Of a DNA stretch of 64,000 nucleotides, positions 7,264 to 15,019 are shown in pieces. The notes under the pieces were generated by a model. That model was given only the letters and a program-made list of their open reading frames with translations. It did no database searches and was not told the DNA's origin. How positions within the stretch are numbered: the first letter of the stretch is position 1; each line of letters begins with the position of its first letter. The position numbers were made by a program, and so were the translations under genes. The DNA is from a virus, in IMG/VR virus record IMGVR_UViG_3300042007_000202, positions 1-64,000 of that record; one strand, given 5' to 3'.

Positions 7264-7692
7264 ATGAGCACCTGCTTCCTGATCGCCCGGCCGGACCCGG
7301 CCGACCCGGAACGGTGGGCCGGAGTCACGGGGCATGCCAACGGGATGCCGACCGACGTCGGACGGCACCTGTTCGCGCACGTCGTGACGCACTTCAGCAG
7401 CGACCCGGAAGCGGCGGCCGTCCACTTCATCGACCAGCACGTGGGCGGCTGGCGCTTCCTGACCGAGGTGTTCGGCCGGAACGAGTGCTACTGCCACGAC
7501 TTCGGTGAGCCCGACGCCGACGCCCGCGCCACCCACGAGCACGCGGGCGGCATCGACTGGACGTACGTGATGCGGCCGGGGGGCCTGGAGATCCGCCGGT
7601 GGGACTACGGCGTGGTCGCCACCGTGCCGTGGGGCCAGGAGCGCGTGGACTGGCAGGCCATCGAGGAGAAGGCGTACGCCCGCTGGAGCTAA
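7264..7692 (+). CDS. Hypothetical protein, 142 aa
   Basis: ATG after AGGAGCACAG. It contains NECYCHDFGEPDADA and several His residues in the middle, so a metal site is possible. No family recognised. It is followed by the degenerate promoter P5. Confidence 0.8.
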   Translation: MSTCFLIARPDPADPERWAGVTGHANGMPTDVGRHLFAHVVTHFSSDPEAAAVHFIDQHVGGWRFLTEVFGRNECYCHDFGEPDADARATHEHAGGIDWTYVMRPGGLEIRRWDYGVVATVPWGQERVDWQAIEEKAYARWS

Positions 7693-7693
7693 T

Positions 7694-7743
7694 GCGGACA
7701 ACCAGCATGCGCACCCCGGCCGGTATGGCTAATCTCGTGTCAC
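7694..7743 (+). promoter_or_regulatory. Promoter-operator P5 (degenerate left half)
   Basis: TAATCT (7730-7735) with a perfect right half-site AATCTCGTGTCAC (7731-7743). At the expected 18-bp distance the -35 is CATGCG, and the left half-site is poor. Confidence 0.45.
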
Positions 7744-7780
7744 CCGGCCGGGGGCGCCCGGCTATCAGTGAGGAGGTCTG

Positions 7781-8080
7781 ATGTCCGCACGAAGCAAGGG
7801 GCAGAAGCGGCAGGCGCAGGCGAACGGCGAAGCCGCCCGCAAGGAACTGGAGCTGCGGCTGACGCAGTTGCAGCAGGAGGACTACGTGATGCCCGGCTGG
7901 CAGACGGCCTTCGACGACGCCGCCAAGCGCGTCATGGTCCTGTTCCAGCCGTGCCACGTGGGGATGCCGGAGGCCCTGACGGAGGCCGAGTTCCGCATGT
8001 GGCTGCGCGGGTGGGACGCCCGGCGGGCCGCCGTGATGGCCCGCCGCCCGCGCCCGGAGCGGGTCCCGCAGGGAGACTGA
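7781..8080 (+). CDS. Hypothetical protein, 99 aa
   Basis: ATG after GAGGAGG. The N-terminus is basic and helical (residues 1-35); the rest contains MWLRGWDARR. No family recognised. It lies between P5 and P6. Confidence 0.78.
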   Translation: MSARSKGQKRQAQANGEAARKELELRLTQLQQEDYVMPGWQTAFDDAAKRVMVLFQPCHVGMPEALTEAEFRMWLRGWDARRAAVMARRPRPERVPQGD

Positions 8081-8116
8081 CGCGGACGCGGTGCGCGTGT
8101 GATAACTTCATGTCTC
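8079..8116 (+). promoter_or_regulatory. Promoter-operator P6 (right half only)
   Basis: GATAACTTCATGTCTC matches the -10 and right half-site of P1 and P9 exactly. No good -35 lies 18 bp upstream. It leads into the gene at 8135. Confidence 0.4.
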
Positions 8117-8134
8117 CCCCTACGTGGAGGTGTG

Positions 8135-8332
8135 ATGCGCACATACCTGGTCCCGGTCGGCTGCGGCCACCTGCACACCGTGCAACAGTGGCCCTCCCTC
8201 AACCACGCGGATGAGACCCCGCAACCCCCGGCGCCCGTCCGCTGGTTCTCGGACGACTACATCGGCTTCCAGCCCTACAGCCGCCCCTACTCTCAGCCCT
8301 ACACCACCCCCTACTCCAGGCCCTACCCCTAA
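8135..8332 (+). CDS. Small protein with PY repeats at the C-terminus
   Basis: 65 aa, ATG at 8135 after GTGGAGGTGTG. The N-terminus contains CGHLH; the C-terminus is a tandem run of YSRPYSQPYTTPYSRPYP, that is (Y/T)xxPY units. Low-complexity Tyr/Pro tails of this kind can bind partners or self-associate. No family recognised. The stop abuts a GC-palindrome copy. Confidence 0.7.
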   Translation: MRTYLVPVGCGHLHTVQQWPSLNHADETPQPPAPVRWFSDDYIGFQPYSRPYSQPYTTPYSRPYP

Positions 8333-8368
8333 CCGCCCGCCCGGCCGCCCGGCCGGGCGGGCGGCCGG
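8333..8368. repeat. GC-palindrome repeat
   Basis: CCGCCCG/GGCCGGGCGG units between two genes; it can fold into a long GC hairpin. Confidence 0.7.
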
Positions 8369-8384
8369 AAGGAGAACCGCCCCC

Positions 8385-8765
8385 ATGCCGCTCTGGACGG
8401 CCGCCCGCCGCGTACTGGCCCGCGCCCGCCGCCGCCCCACCCCCCAGGAACGCCTGCTCCACGGAGAAACCATCCCGCTCCACCTCGGCCCCAACCTGGT
8501 AATCGAAGTCAGCCTCCACCACGGCCTGACCAAACGCTTCACCGAGACGGACGCCATGGACGACGACGAGGGCTACCGGCTGCTCCTGGCCGCCCGCGAA
8601 GCCCTCCACCACCCCCAGCCCCCCCGCCGCCGAGGCGACCTTCCGGCGATGCCCGACCCCCACAACCCCGGTGTGCGTACGATCCCCATCGCGCTCACCC
8701 ACCGGCAGAACAGGTACGTGGGCGACATCCTGGCCGCCTACTTCCGGCTGATCAACGAGGAGTGA
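8385..8765 (+). CDS. Hypothetical protein, 126 aa
   Basis: ATG after AAGGAGAA. Basic N-terminus, then a mixed fold with LHLGPNLVIEVSLHHG. The C-terminus overlaps the next start (GTGA). No family recognised. Confidence 0.75.
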   Translation: MPLWTAARRVLARARRRPTPQERLLHGETIPLHLGPNLVIEVSLHHGLTKRFTETDAMDDDEGYRLLLAAREALHHPQPPRRRGDLPAMPDPHNPGVRTIPIALTHRQNRYVGDILAAYFRLINEE

Positions 8766-9022
8766 AAACCGTGTCTGAGCCCGCCGCCCGCCCCGAGCCG
8801 GAGAAGGAGCCCTACCGCTTCCCGCCCGAGCTGGAACCCTACCGCCCCCTCCTGGCGTTCCCCGGCCGCGAAGAGGAGCTGATGAACTCCCCGGCCACCC
8901 CCTTCAACAACTGGCCGGTCTACGCCATGCACTGCATCATGGACGGCCAGCTCTCACTGCTGGCCCGCCTGCACGCCGCCGGGCTGCTGCGCCCCGCCCC
9001 CGCCCAGGAGCCCCAGACATGA
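8762..9022 (+). CDS. Hypothetical protein, 86 aa
   Basis: GTG at 8762 overlaps the previous TGA; a second GTG at 8771 is also well placed after GAGGAG. The Pro/Glu-rich N-terminus carries two EPYR motifs and is followed by a helical C-terminus. It overlaps the next gene by ATGA. Confidence 0.72.
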   Translation: MKTVSEPAARPEPEKEPYRFPPELEPYRPLLAFPGREEELMNSPATPFNNWPVYAMHCIMDGQLSLLARLHAAGLLRPAPAQEPQT

Positions 9023-9612
9023 AGCACCTCAGCGAAGGCGAGCCGCAGCAGATCCTCAACGCACTCAAGCGCGCCCTCAACGCCCGGACCGGCTGGGACC
9101 AGCCCCCGGAGTGGGGGAACATCTACCGGACGGACAACGGCCGGATGCGGTGCACCCCGCTCCCGGTCCCCGAATTCATGTGGACCCAGGGCAACGGCGA
9201 CCCGAAGAACCTGCTGGCGGGGTTCCGCGACATCATCAGCGCGCCGCGCGGCGCCAACCAGCGCAACACCGCCGCCACAATCCGGGCCAGCATCCCCGAC
9301 GCCCTGACGGGCCTGTACATCGTGACCGAGGCCTGGGCGCCCCCGCCCATGCAGCAGCACGCCATCTTGAAGGCGCGCGAGCGAGGCGAGCCGACACCGC
9401 GCTTCAAGGACATGGAGGGCCGGGTGGAGACGCGCCAGGCGTGCGCCGTGGACCTGGACATGCGCCTCTACATGGCCACCCAGCCCCGCTCCACCATGGT
9501 CCTCGACGGCCTCATCGACGACCTGACGGCAGACGTGAGGGTGGAGGGGGCGATCCCCGAGCTGCTGTTCGGCATGCTCACCGCGATCGCGAGCGAGAGG
9601 ATCTCACGGTGA
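9019..9612 (+). CDS. Hypothetical protein, paralogue of the next gene
   Basis: 197 aa, ATG overlapping the previous stop. It carries GWDQPPEWG near residue 30 and EAWAPP near residue 105. The neighbour at 9609-10265 has the same two landmarks at the same relative places and a similar layout after the second one. This is a tandem duplication. No family recognised. Confidence 0.82.
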   Translation: MKHLSEGEPQQILNALKRALNARTGWDQPPEWGNIYRTDNGRMRCTPLPVPEFMWTQGNGDPKNLLAGFRDIISAPRGANQRNTAATIRASIPDALTGLYIVTEAWAPPPMQQHAILKARERGEPTPRFKDMEGRVETRQACAVDLDMRLYMATQPRSTMVLDGLIDDLTADVRVEGAIPELLFGMLTAIASERISR

Positions 9613-10265
9613 ACCCGATGGACCCGATGGACCCGATGGCGCCGGTCCCGGCCGAAGCGATCCTGGTCGTCCTGGACGGCATGCTCAAGGAGTGCGGCGA
9701 CGAGTGGGACCAGCCGCCGGAGTGGGGCTTCCTGTACGCGCCGCCCCTGAGCCTGACCGCCGAGGTGGCCGAGGAAGTGGACGCCGATGTGAGCGCGGTG
9801 CGCGGGGTGATGGCCGCGCCGGTGGCGCTGCCGCTTGAGGCCTGGCGGCAGTTCGGGAGCCCGCTGGAGCTGGTGGGGATGTTCGCCGCCCTCCTCAAGG
9901 AGCCGGACAGCGATCGCGGCGCCGCGATCGTGCGGAAGCTGCGCTCGACGGCACCGGTGATGGGGGCGTGGCTCAGGGTAGAGGCCTGGGCGCCGCCCGT
10001 ACGGCTGGAGGCGGAGTACGCCCGGCGACGCAGGGCCGGTAAGGACATGGACCTGTCGGTGCTGCCTGACAGGCTGGAGTCGCGTGTGGCGTGGGCGGCT
10101 GACGCCTGGGGCCGCAACTTCGTCGGCCGCCGCGTGCGGGACTCCGACGAATTCGAGTGGGACTGGACCGAGCCCGGCCGGGACCGCCTGAGCGCGCATC
10201 ACCCGGCGCTGGTGCACCTGCGGACGATGGTGGACGCGGTGGCCACTCCCCTCCCCACCGTCTGA
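9609..10265 (+). CDS. Hypothetical protein, paralogue of the previous gene
   Basis: 218 aa, GTG start overlapping the previous stop. The N-terminus has the triplet repeat MDPMDPMAP, then EWDQPPEWG and EAWAPP as in the upstream paralogue. Last gene of the left plus-strand arm; its stop joins a 12-mer variant (10265-10276) and a strong convergent terminator. Confidence 0.82.
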   Translation: MNPMDPMDPMAPVPAEAILVVLDGMLKECGDEWDQPPEWGFLYAPPLSLTAEVAEEVDADVSAVRGVMAAPVALPLEAWRQFGSPLELVGMFAALLKEPDSDRGAAIVRKLRSTAPVMGAWLRVEAWAPPVRLEAEYARRRRAGKDMDLSVLPDRLESRVAWAADAWGRNFVGRRVRDSDEFEWDWTEPGRDRLSAHHPALVHLRTMVDAVATPLPTV

Positions 10266-10276
10266 TCCACGCGGAC
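10265..10276 (+). promoter_or_regulatory. Junction 12-mer variant ATCCACGCGGAC
   Basis: One mismatch; fused to the last stop of the left arm. Confidence 0.55.
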
Positions 10277-10279
10277 AGC

Positions 10280-10321
10280 CCGCAGCCCCCGGGCCGGGGA
10301 CCGCCGGACCGGGGGCTGCGG
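10280..10321. terminator. Bidirectional terminator between convergent arms
   Basis: Perfect 13-bp arms CCGCAGCCCCCGG / CCGGGGGCTGCGG between the last plus-strand gene and the last minus-strand lysis gene. Confidence 0.75.
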
Positions 10322-10333
10322 TGCTGTGAGGGG

Positions 10334-10624
10334 TCAGGAGCCGGTCTCGAAGTACCGTCGCGCCCTCTCCGTGGGCTCTGGAGGATCCCCCACCGGGTTC
10401 CTGGCCCAAAGCCTCAGCTCGTCGTAGGAACGAGCCAGGGCCCGCACCAGAGCCTCACAGTCGCCAGCCTTGCCCGTGCGCACGGCCTCAGTCGCCTCGT
10501 GGGTGGTGCGCTGCGCCGACTGCGTCGCCCGCGCCGCCACCACACCCGCCAGCACCAGGCCCAGAGCCGAGAACGCGGCAGCGCCTATGCTCCCCACCGC
10601 GTCCCACAGCCCGGCCGCAGTCAT
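10334..10624 (-). CDS. One-span membrane protein of the lysis cassette (DUF2746-like)
   Basis: 96 aa, ATG at 10624 overlapping the upstream stop (TGATG). One hydrophobic helix (about residues 8-30, GSIGAAAFSALGLVLAGVVA) is followed by a charged helical tail. The layout recalls the DUF2746-type membrane proteins often placed next to actinophage endolysins. It could help the holin or act in envelope disruption; that role is inferred from position. Confidence 0.75.
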   Translation of the reverse strand: MTAAGLWDAVGSIGAAAFSALGLVLAGVVAARATQSAQRTTHEATEAVRTGKAGDCEALVRALARSYDELRLWARNPVGDPPEPTERARRYFETGS

Positions 10625-11433
10625 CACGCCCTCCCTTCCCCCACGTCGTAGCGGGGCAGCTCGTACTCCGGCACGCTGGCCGCCCACAGCGCCATGCCGA
10701 CCTGAGACGTCATGAACCACACGGCCACGAAGAAGCCCCGGCCGTAGCCGTCCGCCAGCCACTCCCACGCGTACGAGCCCGCCCACACCACCGGCAGGGC
10801 CGCCGCCGCGAAGAACCCCCAGCGGTCGGGGCCCTCGGGGAGCAGCAGGCACGTGAGCGTGACCAGGCCCGCGAAGAACCAGGCCGCCGCCCACCCGCGC
10901 ATCGGCATCAGGTGCAGCAGCGGCTCCAGGCCGCGCGTGCCGGTCGCGGGCGCGGCGACATACCCGATAGCCCACACGACGCCGCCCACCCCCAGCAGGT
11001 ACAGCGGAGGCGCCCGCCGCGAGCGGTACTTCACGCGGGGCAGCGCGTACTCCGCGACGCTGGCCGCCCACAGGATGAGCAGCGCATGGGAGAGCAGGTA
11101 CCACAGCCCGATGAACATGGCGCGCAGGTAGTGGAACTCCACCGCAGCGTAGAAGTGCCCCAGGGCCCAGGCACCCGGCGGGATGACCGCCGCCACGTAA
11201 CCCCACCGGTCGCGGCCCACCGGCTGGAAGGCCGCCACGATGGCGATGACCCCGGCTCCCACCCAGACGCCTGCCCAAGCCTCCAGCGGCATGACGGCCG
11301 TCACCCCGGCCAGCGCCCGCCGGTCGGAGGCGGGCGCCGTCACGAACCCCGCCCCCCAGCCGATCTTCCCTGCGCCCAGCAGCAGCAGGGGCACCCCCCG
11401 GCGCCCGAGGCGCCGCCGGAGGCCGACGGTCAC
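10624..11433 (-). CDS. Polytopic membrane protein with internal duplication
   Basis: 269 aa, GTG at 11433 overlapping the holin stop (GTGA). It has about eight hydrophobic segments in two similar halves. Each half holds GxxxW.(A/I)GxV, a segment starting DRWG(Y/F) and a segment ending ALLILWAASVAEYALP or GMALWAASVPEYELP. An internal tandem duplication is clear. It lies in the lysis cassette between holin and the last membrane protein. Function unknown; it is far larger than usual holins. Confidence 0.8.
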   Translation of the reverse strand: MTVGLRRRLGRRGVPLLLLGAGKIGWGAGFVTAPASDRRALAGVTAVMPLEAWAGVWVGAGVIAIVAAFQPVGRDRWGYVAAVIPPGAWALGHFYAAVEFHYLRAMFIGLWYLLSHALLILWAASVAEYALPRVKYRSRRAPPLYLLGVGGVVWAIGYVAAPATGTRGLEPLLHLMPMRGWAAAWFFAGLVTLTCLLLPEGPDRWGFFAAAALPVVWAGSYAWEWLADGYGRGFFVAVWFMTSQVGMALWAASVPEYELPRYDVGEGRA

Positions 11434-11708
11434 GGCACCGGCGGCAGGTTCACCACGCCGCCGGTCGCGGGCGCAGTGGCGGCGGGGTCCTTGGAGGCGG
11501 GCAGGGTGGAGGCGGTGCCGGGCTGGCCGATGCGCTTGGCGGCGGACGCCTTGACGGCCGCGAGGACGACGGCGATGGGCACCGCCCACCAGGCGTCCAG
11601 CGGCGTGACGGCGACGATGACGGCACCGGCGGTGAACTCGACGGCGGACCAGGACACCCGCTCCAGGGCATCCCACTTGAAGTGCCGGGCCAGGGCGTGT
11701 GCAGCCAT
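11430..11708 (-). CDS. Holin (r1t-like)
   Basis: 92 aa with two hydrophobic segments (about 24-36 and 40-52, around VEFTAGAVIVAVTPLDAWWAVPIAV split by a Pro/Asp turn), followed by VKASAAKRIG and a Pro-rich tail. This two-span layout directly after the endolysin gene fits actinophage r1t-type holins, which make the membrane lesion that releases or activates the endolysin. Confidence 0.78.
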   Translation of the reverse strand: MAAHALARHFKWDALERVSWSAVEFTAGAVIVAVTPLDAWWAVPIAVVLAAVKASAAKRIGQPGTASTLPASKDPAATAPATGGVVNLPPVP

Positions 11709-11717
11709 GAGGGCCTC

Positions 11718-12533
11718 CTACTTCAGCTTGAGCTTCCAACCGGCCTGGATGTTGTCGGGGTCCTTGATCAGGTTCTGGTTGAGCGCCACGAGCTTGTCGA
11801 CGGTGGTGTCGAAGCGGTCGGCGATCTCTCCCAGGGTGTCGCCGGACTTCACGGTGTAGGTGGCCTGGCTGGCGCCGCCGGGCGACCAGGACGCGGGGTG
11901 CTTGAGACGCTCGGCCACGCGGGCGCGGATGGCGCTGTGGCCGGGGTAGCCGGGCCCGCGCGGGTCGACCTTGCCCGGCTGCCACTCCGCGTGGGCGATG
12001 ACGCTGATGAAGCCCTCGCCGTCCTTGTTCCAGCCGTGGGCGCGCAGGACGGCGGCCGACGCCCGGACCATGGCTTCCACCTGGGCGGGCGGCCAGTCGT
12101 CCTTGCCGTCGCCCAGGTTGATGCACTCGAAGCCGTAGAAGCGGGCGTTGCCGTCGGTGTTGGCCTCGTTGTCGGAGGGGGCGGCCGTCTCGTTGACGAC
12201 CGCGCGGAGCACGTCGTCGTCACCGAGTCCGGCGTGGTTGGTCCGGCCGTAGCCGACCAGGTAGACGGTGCCGTCGGGGGCGATGACGCCGTGGCACAGC
12301 GGCCCCGGCAGCTCCGCGTGCCCGTTCCAGCACAGCTCCACGGACGCCTTCACCTTGGCGGCGGTGGCGCCGGAGGTGACGGTGTGGTGGAGCATGACGC
12401 CCTGTACGGGGCCCCAGCCGTCGCCGCGCTGGCCCCGGTTGTGGGTCTTCCAGGATGACTTGTATTCAACGACCTTCAGCCCTTCTGCCCTGAGTGCGCT
12501 GAGGAAGGCCGATGCAGAGAGTGGTTGAGCCAT
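11718..12533 (-). CDS. Endolysin: N-acetylmuramoyl-L-alanine amidase with LysM
   Basis: 271 aa. The N-terminal amidase (PGRP/Amidase_2 fold, about residues 25-215) has the zinc ligands in MLHHTV (His49/50) and a distal HAEWQPGKVDPRGPG segment. The C-terminal LysM (about 222-271) starts TYTVKSGDTLGEIADRF and ends GWKLKLK. It would cut the amide bond between MurNAc and the stem peptide, with LysM binding glycan. There is no signal peptide, so export needs the holin downstream. ATG at 12533. Confidence 0.93.
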   Translation of the reverse strand: MAQPLSASAFLSALRAEGLKVVEYKSSWKTHNRGQRGDGWGPVQGVMLHHTVTSGATAAKVKASVELCWNGHAELPGPLCHGVIAPDGTVYLVGYGRTNHAGLGDDDVLRAVVNETAAPSDNEANTDGNARFYGFECINLGDGKDDWPPAQVEAMVRASAAVLRAHGWNKDGEGFISVIAHAEWQPGKVDPRGPGYPGHSAIRARVAERLKHPASWSPGGASQATYTVKSGDTLGEIADRFDTTVDKLVALNQNLIKDPDNIQAGWKLKLK

Positions 12534-13022
12534 AACTGAAAGTTACCCGGCCGGGCGGGCGGCCGGGCGGCCGGGAGGCGGCGCGTTCGTCACAGTTGTC
12601 GAACACCTGGGCGCACACACAGAGACGCCCCCTACCAGCCACCGCATGAAAGCCGGAAGGGGGCGCACTGTGCGCGGACCTGTTTCGCTCCGTCAGCGTA
12701 GCGTCACGGACGGAAACCTGTATCGCACCTGGCCAAAAAAGTAGTGAACCGCTTTCCCCGGGTGCCGCCACCACGGCCGCCCGGCATGACACAGGCACCG
12801 GCACGGCCGACCGCACCCCAGGCAGCTCCACGTGCAGCGACGCCCCCCTATGTGGGGGTGGGTCGAACAGACCAGGCCCACATGAGACCCCGGACACCCA
12901 TTCCTCATACGTGTTAGCGCTCCGCTCACCCGTACGAGGCCCCACTACGCGCCCCCGCAAGGGCGCGGAAGACCGCCTGCCCCGTTTCGGCCAGGTCACA
13001 CCGGCGACTTCCCGAGGCGTCC
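12534..13022. other. Gene-free stretch upstream of the endolysin
   Basis: About 490 bp with no convincing ORF. It contains a GC-palindrome copy at 12546-12576 next to the endolysin start. The rest shows no clear promoter or long hairpin. It may hold the late promoter for the lysis cassette. Confidence 0.5.
12546..12576. repeat. GC-palindrome repeat
   Basis: CCGGCCGGGCGGGCGGCCGG core, immediately upstream of the endolysin gene. Confidence 0.65.
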
Positions 13023-13214
13023 ATGCCGGGCACCATAGGCTGCATGGAGCACCCCGCCCAGGAACCGCGCCCGAGCGTCACCTGCCCCGACTGCGGGCTC
13101 ACCAGCTGCCACCCCGAAGACGTCGCCAGCCGCTACTGCGGTAGCTGCCGCTGGTGGACCTCAGACCCCTTCCTGGCCCCGCACAACCCCAGCCCGCCGC
13201 GCCCCCCGGTATGA
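13023..13214 (+). CDS. Small zinc-ribbon protein
   Basis: 63 aa (or 56 from the ATG at 13044). The pattern CPDCGLTSCHP...YCGSCRWWT is a typical two-knuckle zinc ribbon, seen in many short Streptomyces and actinophage proteins ('CGxCxxWT'). Function unknown, perhaps nucleic-acid or protein binding. It is an isolated plus-strand gene among minus-strand genes and converges with the next one. Confidence 0.75.
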   Translation: MPGTIGCMEHPAQEPRPSVTCPDCGLTSCHPEDVASRYCGSCRWWTSDPFLAPHNPSPPRPPV

Positions 13215-13231
13215 GCGTGCAGCCTCGCTGT

Positions 13232-13243
13232 ATCCGCGTGGAT
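13232..13243 (-). promoter_or_regulatory. Junction 12-mer (minus orientation ATCCACGCGGAT)
   Basis: Read on the minus strand it is fused to the stop of the next gene (TGATCCACGCGGATA). Confidence 0.65.
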
Positions 13244-13704
13244 CAGAACAGGGTGCCGTCCGCCGGAGGCAGAGCCCGCTCGGTGGTCGGCGGGTGATGG
13301 AAGATCTCCGTCCACCCCTCCTCGCCCCCGGCGGCCACCCGGCGCCACGCGGCCATCTCGTCACAGCGGGGACAGAACCGCGCCCAGTGCGTGTACACCC
13401 AGTACGGCTTCCGCTGCACCCGGACCCACCGGGACCGGCCGTCCCTGGTCTGCGTGGACCGGGCAACACGTTCCCACGTGGGCTCCGGCGTGTAGAGGGT
13501 CTTCCCGCTGATGTTCCGCAGCCGTGGCCACGCGCACGTCTCGCAGTCCGTCTCCGCCTGGCTGCCGTTGCTCAGGCAGATGGTCAGGGTGAGCGCCCGG
13601 GTCCACCGGTCATCCCACCGGATCTCCCCCAGCAGCGGGTCCTCCACCGGCAGGGCCGGGATGATCCTGCGCGGGCCCAGCTCTTCAACGTCCCAGTCGT
13701 CCAT
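13243..13704 (-). CDS. Hypothetical Cys-pair protein, 153 aa
   Basis: ATG at 13704. CETC near residue 55 and CPRC near residue 112 suggest a zinc site; Trp-rich throughout. It is isolated by a hairpin upstream (13726-13755) and a 12-mer downstream. No family recognised. Confidence 0.78.
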   Translation of the reverse strand: MDDWDVEELGPRRIIPALPVEDPLLGEIRWDDRWTRALTLTICLSNGSQAETDCETCAWPRLRNISGKTLYTPEPTWERVARSTQTRDGRSRWVRVQRKPYWVYTHWARFCPRCDEMAAWRRVAAGGEEGWTEIFHHPPTTERALPPADGTLF

Positions 13705-13725
13705 GAGCCAGCCTCCAACAAGCGC

Positions 13726-13755
13726 GGCCCCCGGCGCGGTGGGGTGCCGGGGGCC
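13726..13755 (-). terminator. Hairpin upstream of 13243-13704
   Basis: GGCCCCCGGC / GCCGGGGGCC, perfect 10-bp stem with a 10-base loop. Confidence 0.55.
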
Positions 13756-13953
13756 ACAGTGTGCACGCGGGCGAGGTGCAACGGAGTGAAGCCGTACCAG
13801 GATGCCAGAGCCCCCGGCGGACGGGGAGATTCCGGCCCGGCGCGCGGAGTTCGTTCAGCCGTGCGGAGGATGTTCGTGCACCCCCCGTGACTCAAGCCGC
13901 ACACCCTGTCACAGTAGGCGGACGGCCAAGCCAGCCCCCCCTGTCGGGGCGCG

Positions 13954-13988
13954 GGCGGGGCACGGCTCCACGAGCCCCGTGCCCCGCC
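13954..13988. terminator. Perfect 12-bp hairpin
   Basis: GGCGGGGCACGG / CCGTGCCCCGCC with an 11-base loop in the gene-free stretch. Confidence 0.55.
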
Positions 13989-14098
13989 GCCCCCTGGCGC
14001 CTCCGGTCCCGCTCCATCAGCGCCAGCGCCCCGCCCGCTGTGGCGGCTGCCCCGGAGCGCCGTCCCGCAACGCAGCCCCAGGCTCCCCGCTCCCCTTT

Positions 14099-14124
14099 CC
14101 CGGCCGCCCGGCCGGGCGGCCGGG
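14099..14124. repeat. 26-bp GC palindrome
   Basis: A perfect palindrome centred on CCGCCCGG|CCGGGCGG, one of the longest copies of the GC-repeat family. Confidence 0.75.
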
Positions 14125-14247
14125 TAGACCGGCGCGCAAGGTCCGCCGGGCAGGGGAACGACCCGCAGGCCGCTCCCCGCCATAGGACACCGAAGAACCC
14201 CCGCAGGCAACGAACGCCACGACCGGTTAGGCCATATGGCAGCGCAA

Positions 14248-14277
14248 CGCCCCCCGGCCGGGGGAAGCCGGGGGGCG
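14248..14277 (-). terminator. Terminator of the tail operon
   Basis: CGCCCCCCGGC / GCCGGGGGGCG, perfect 11-bp stem, about 25 bp after the last tail-operon stop (14302). Confidence 0.65.
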
Positions 14278-14301
14278 CCAGGCGCAACGCATGGGGGGAC
14301 G

Positions 14302-14898
14302 CTACGCCTGCTGAGCGGCAGGCTGGGGGGAGGCCTGCCAGGAACCGGCCGGGGGGGCGGCCGGGTGGCCGCCCGGCCGGGCGGCCGGGTCGGCGGACTG
14401 AGGAGCGGGCGCCGCCCGCAGATGCGCACCCTGGCCCACCGGCACCCCCGCCAGCGTCTGCGCGCCACCCTGCGCGGGCTGCGCCCCCGACACCGACGCG
14501 AACGGCTGCGTGTGCTCCGGCGCCGCCTGGTCCGACGGGTGCAGCGGCGCGTCGTTCCACCACGGCTGGTCGTACAGCCGCTCCGTGGCCGGGTTGTCCA
14601 CCGCCACCAGACTGAGCAGCCTCTCATCCGAGCTGACCTCGGTCAGGATGCCGTGGAACACCGCCCGCTCCCCGTTCCTGGGCGACACCCGCGTGATGAT
14701 CAGCGTGTCCAGCAGCGGCACGGCCTCCTCCAGCGCGGCGTAACCGTCCTCCCCGCCGCCCGCCTTGGGGTCGCTGCGTTCCCAGTACAGCCGGGCGAAC
14801 CGCACCTTGCCTTCGTGGACCCCGAGGTGCTGACCCTGGTGCCGCACCGTCACCGGCTGTGTGGCGCCGTCGTACCTCCGCAGGTATGCCTTCAGCAT
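14302..14898 (-). CDS. Last gene of the tail operon, Pro-rich tail
   Basis: 198 aa, ATG at 14898 after GGAGCGGTGAG. The N-terminal ~110 residues look folded and beta-rich (FARLYWERSDP, LDTLIITRVSP). The C-terminal 90 are Ala/Pro/Gln-rich and include an in-frame GC-palindrome copy (14367-14386). Position after the receptor-binding candidate suggests a virion or tail-tip accessory protein; no family recognised. Confidence 0.78.
   Translation of the reverse strand: MLKAYLRRYDGATQPVTVRHQGQHLGVHEGKVRFARLYWERSDPKAGGGEDGYAALEEAVPLLDTLIITRVSPRNGERAVFHGILTEVSSDERLLSLVAVDNPATERLYDQPWWNDAPLHPSDQAAPEHTQPFASVSGAQPAQGGAQTLAGVPVGQGAHLRAAPAPQSADPAARPGGHPAAPPAGSWQASPQPAAQQA
14367..14386. repeat. GC palindrome inside a coding frame
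   Basis: Perfect 20-bp copy within the Pro/Ala tail of the 14302-14898 protein (reads DPAARPGGHPA). Confidence 0.7.
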
Positions 14899-15019
14899 CT
14901 CTCACCGCTCCTGGGCGTCGCTTGCAGGTCCGGGCAGCGTACTGCCGACCCCGGCGCCCGACAGCCTCGCCGGAAGTCTTCACACGATCGGCTGTAAGCC
15001 CTCACGCTACGTGACCACA

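Larger units (their letters stand above)
13705..14247. other. Gene-free stretch with several hairpins
   Basis: No convincing gene. It holds perfect hairpins at 13726-13755 (10 bp) and 13954-13988 (12 bp) and a 26-bp GC palindrome at 14099-14124. It probably separates the tail operon from the gene at 13243. Confidence 0.5.
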
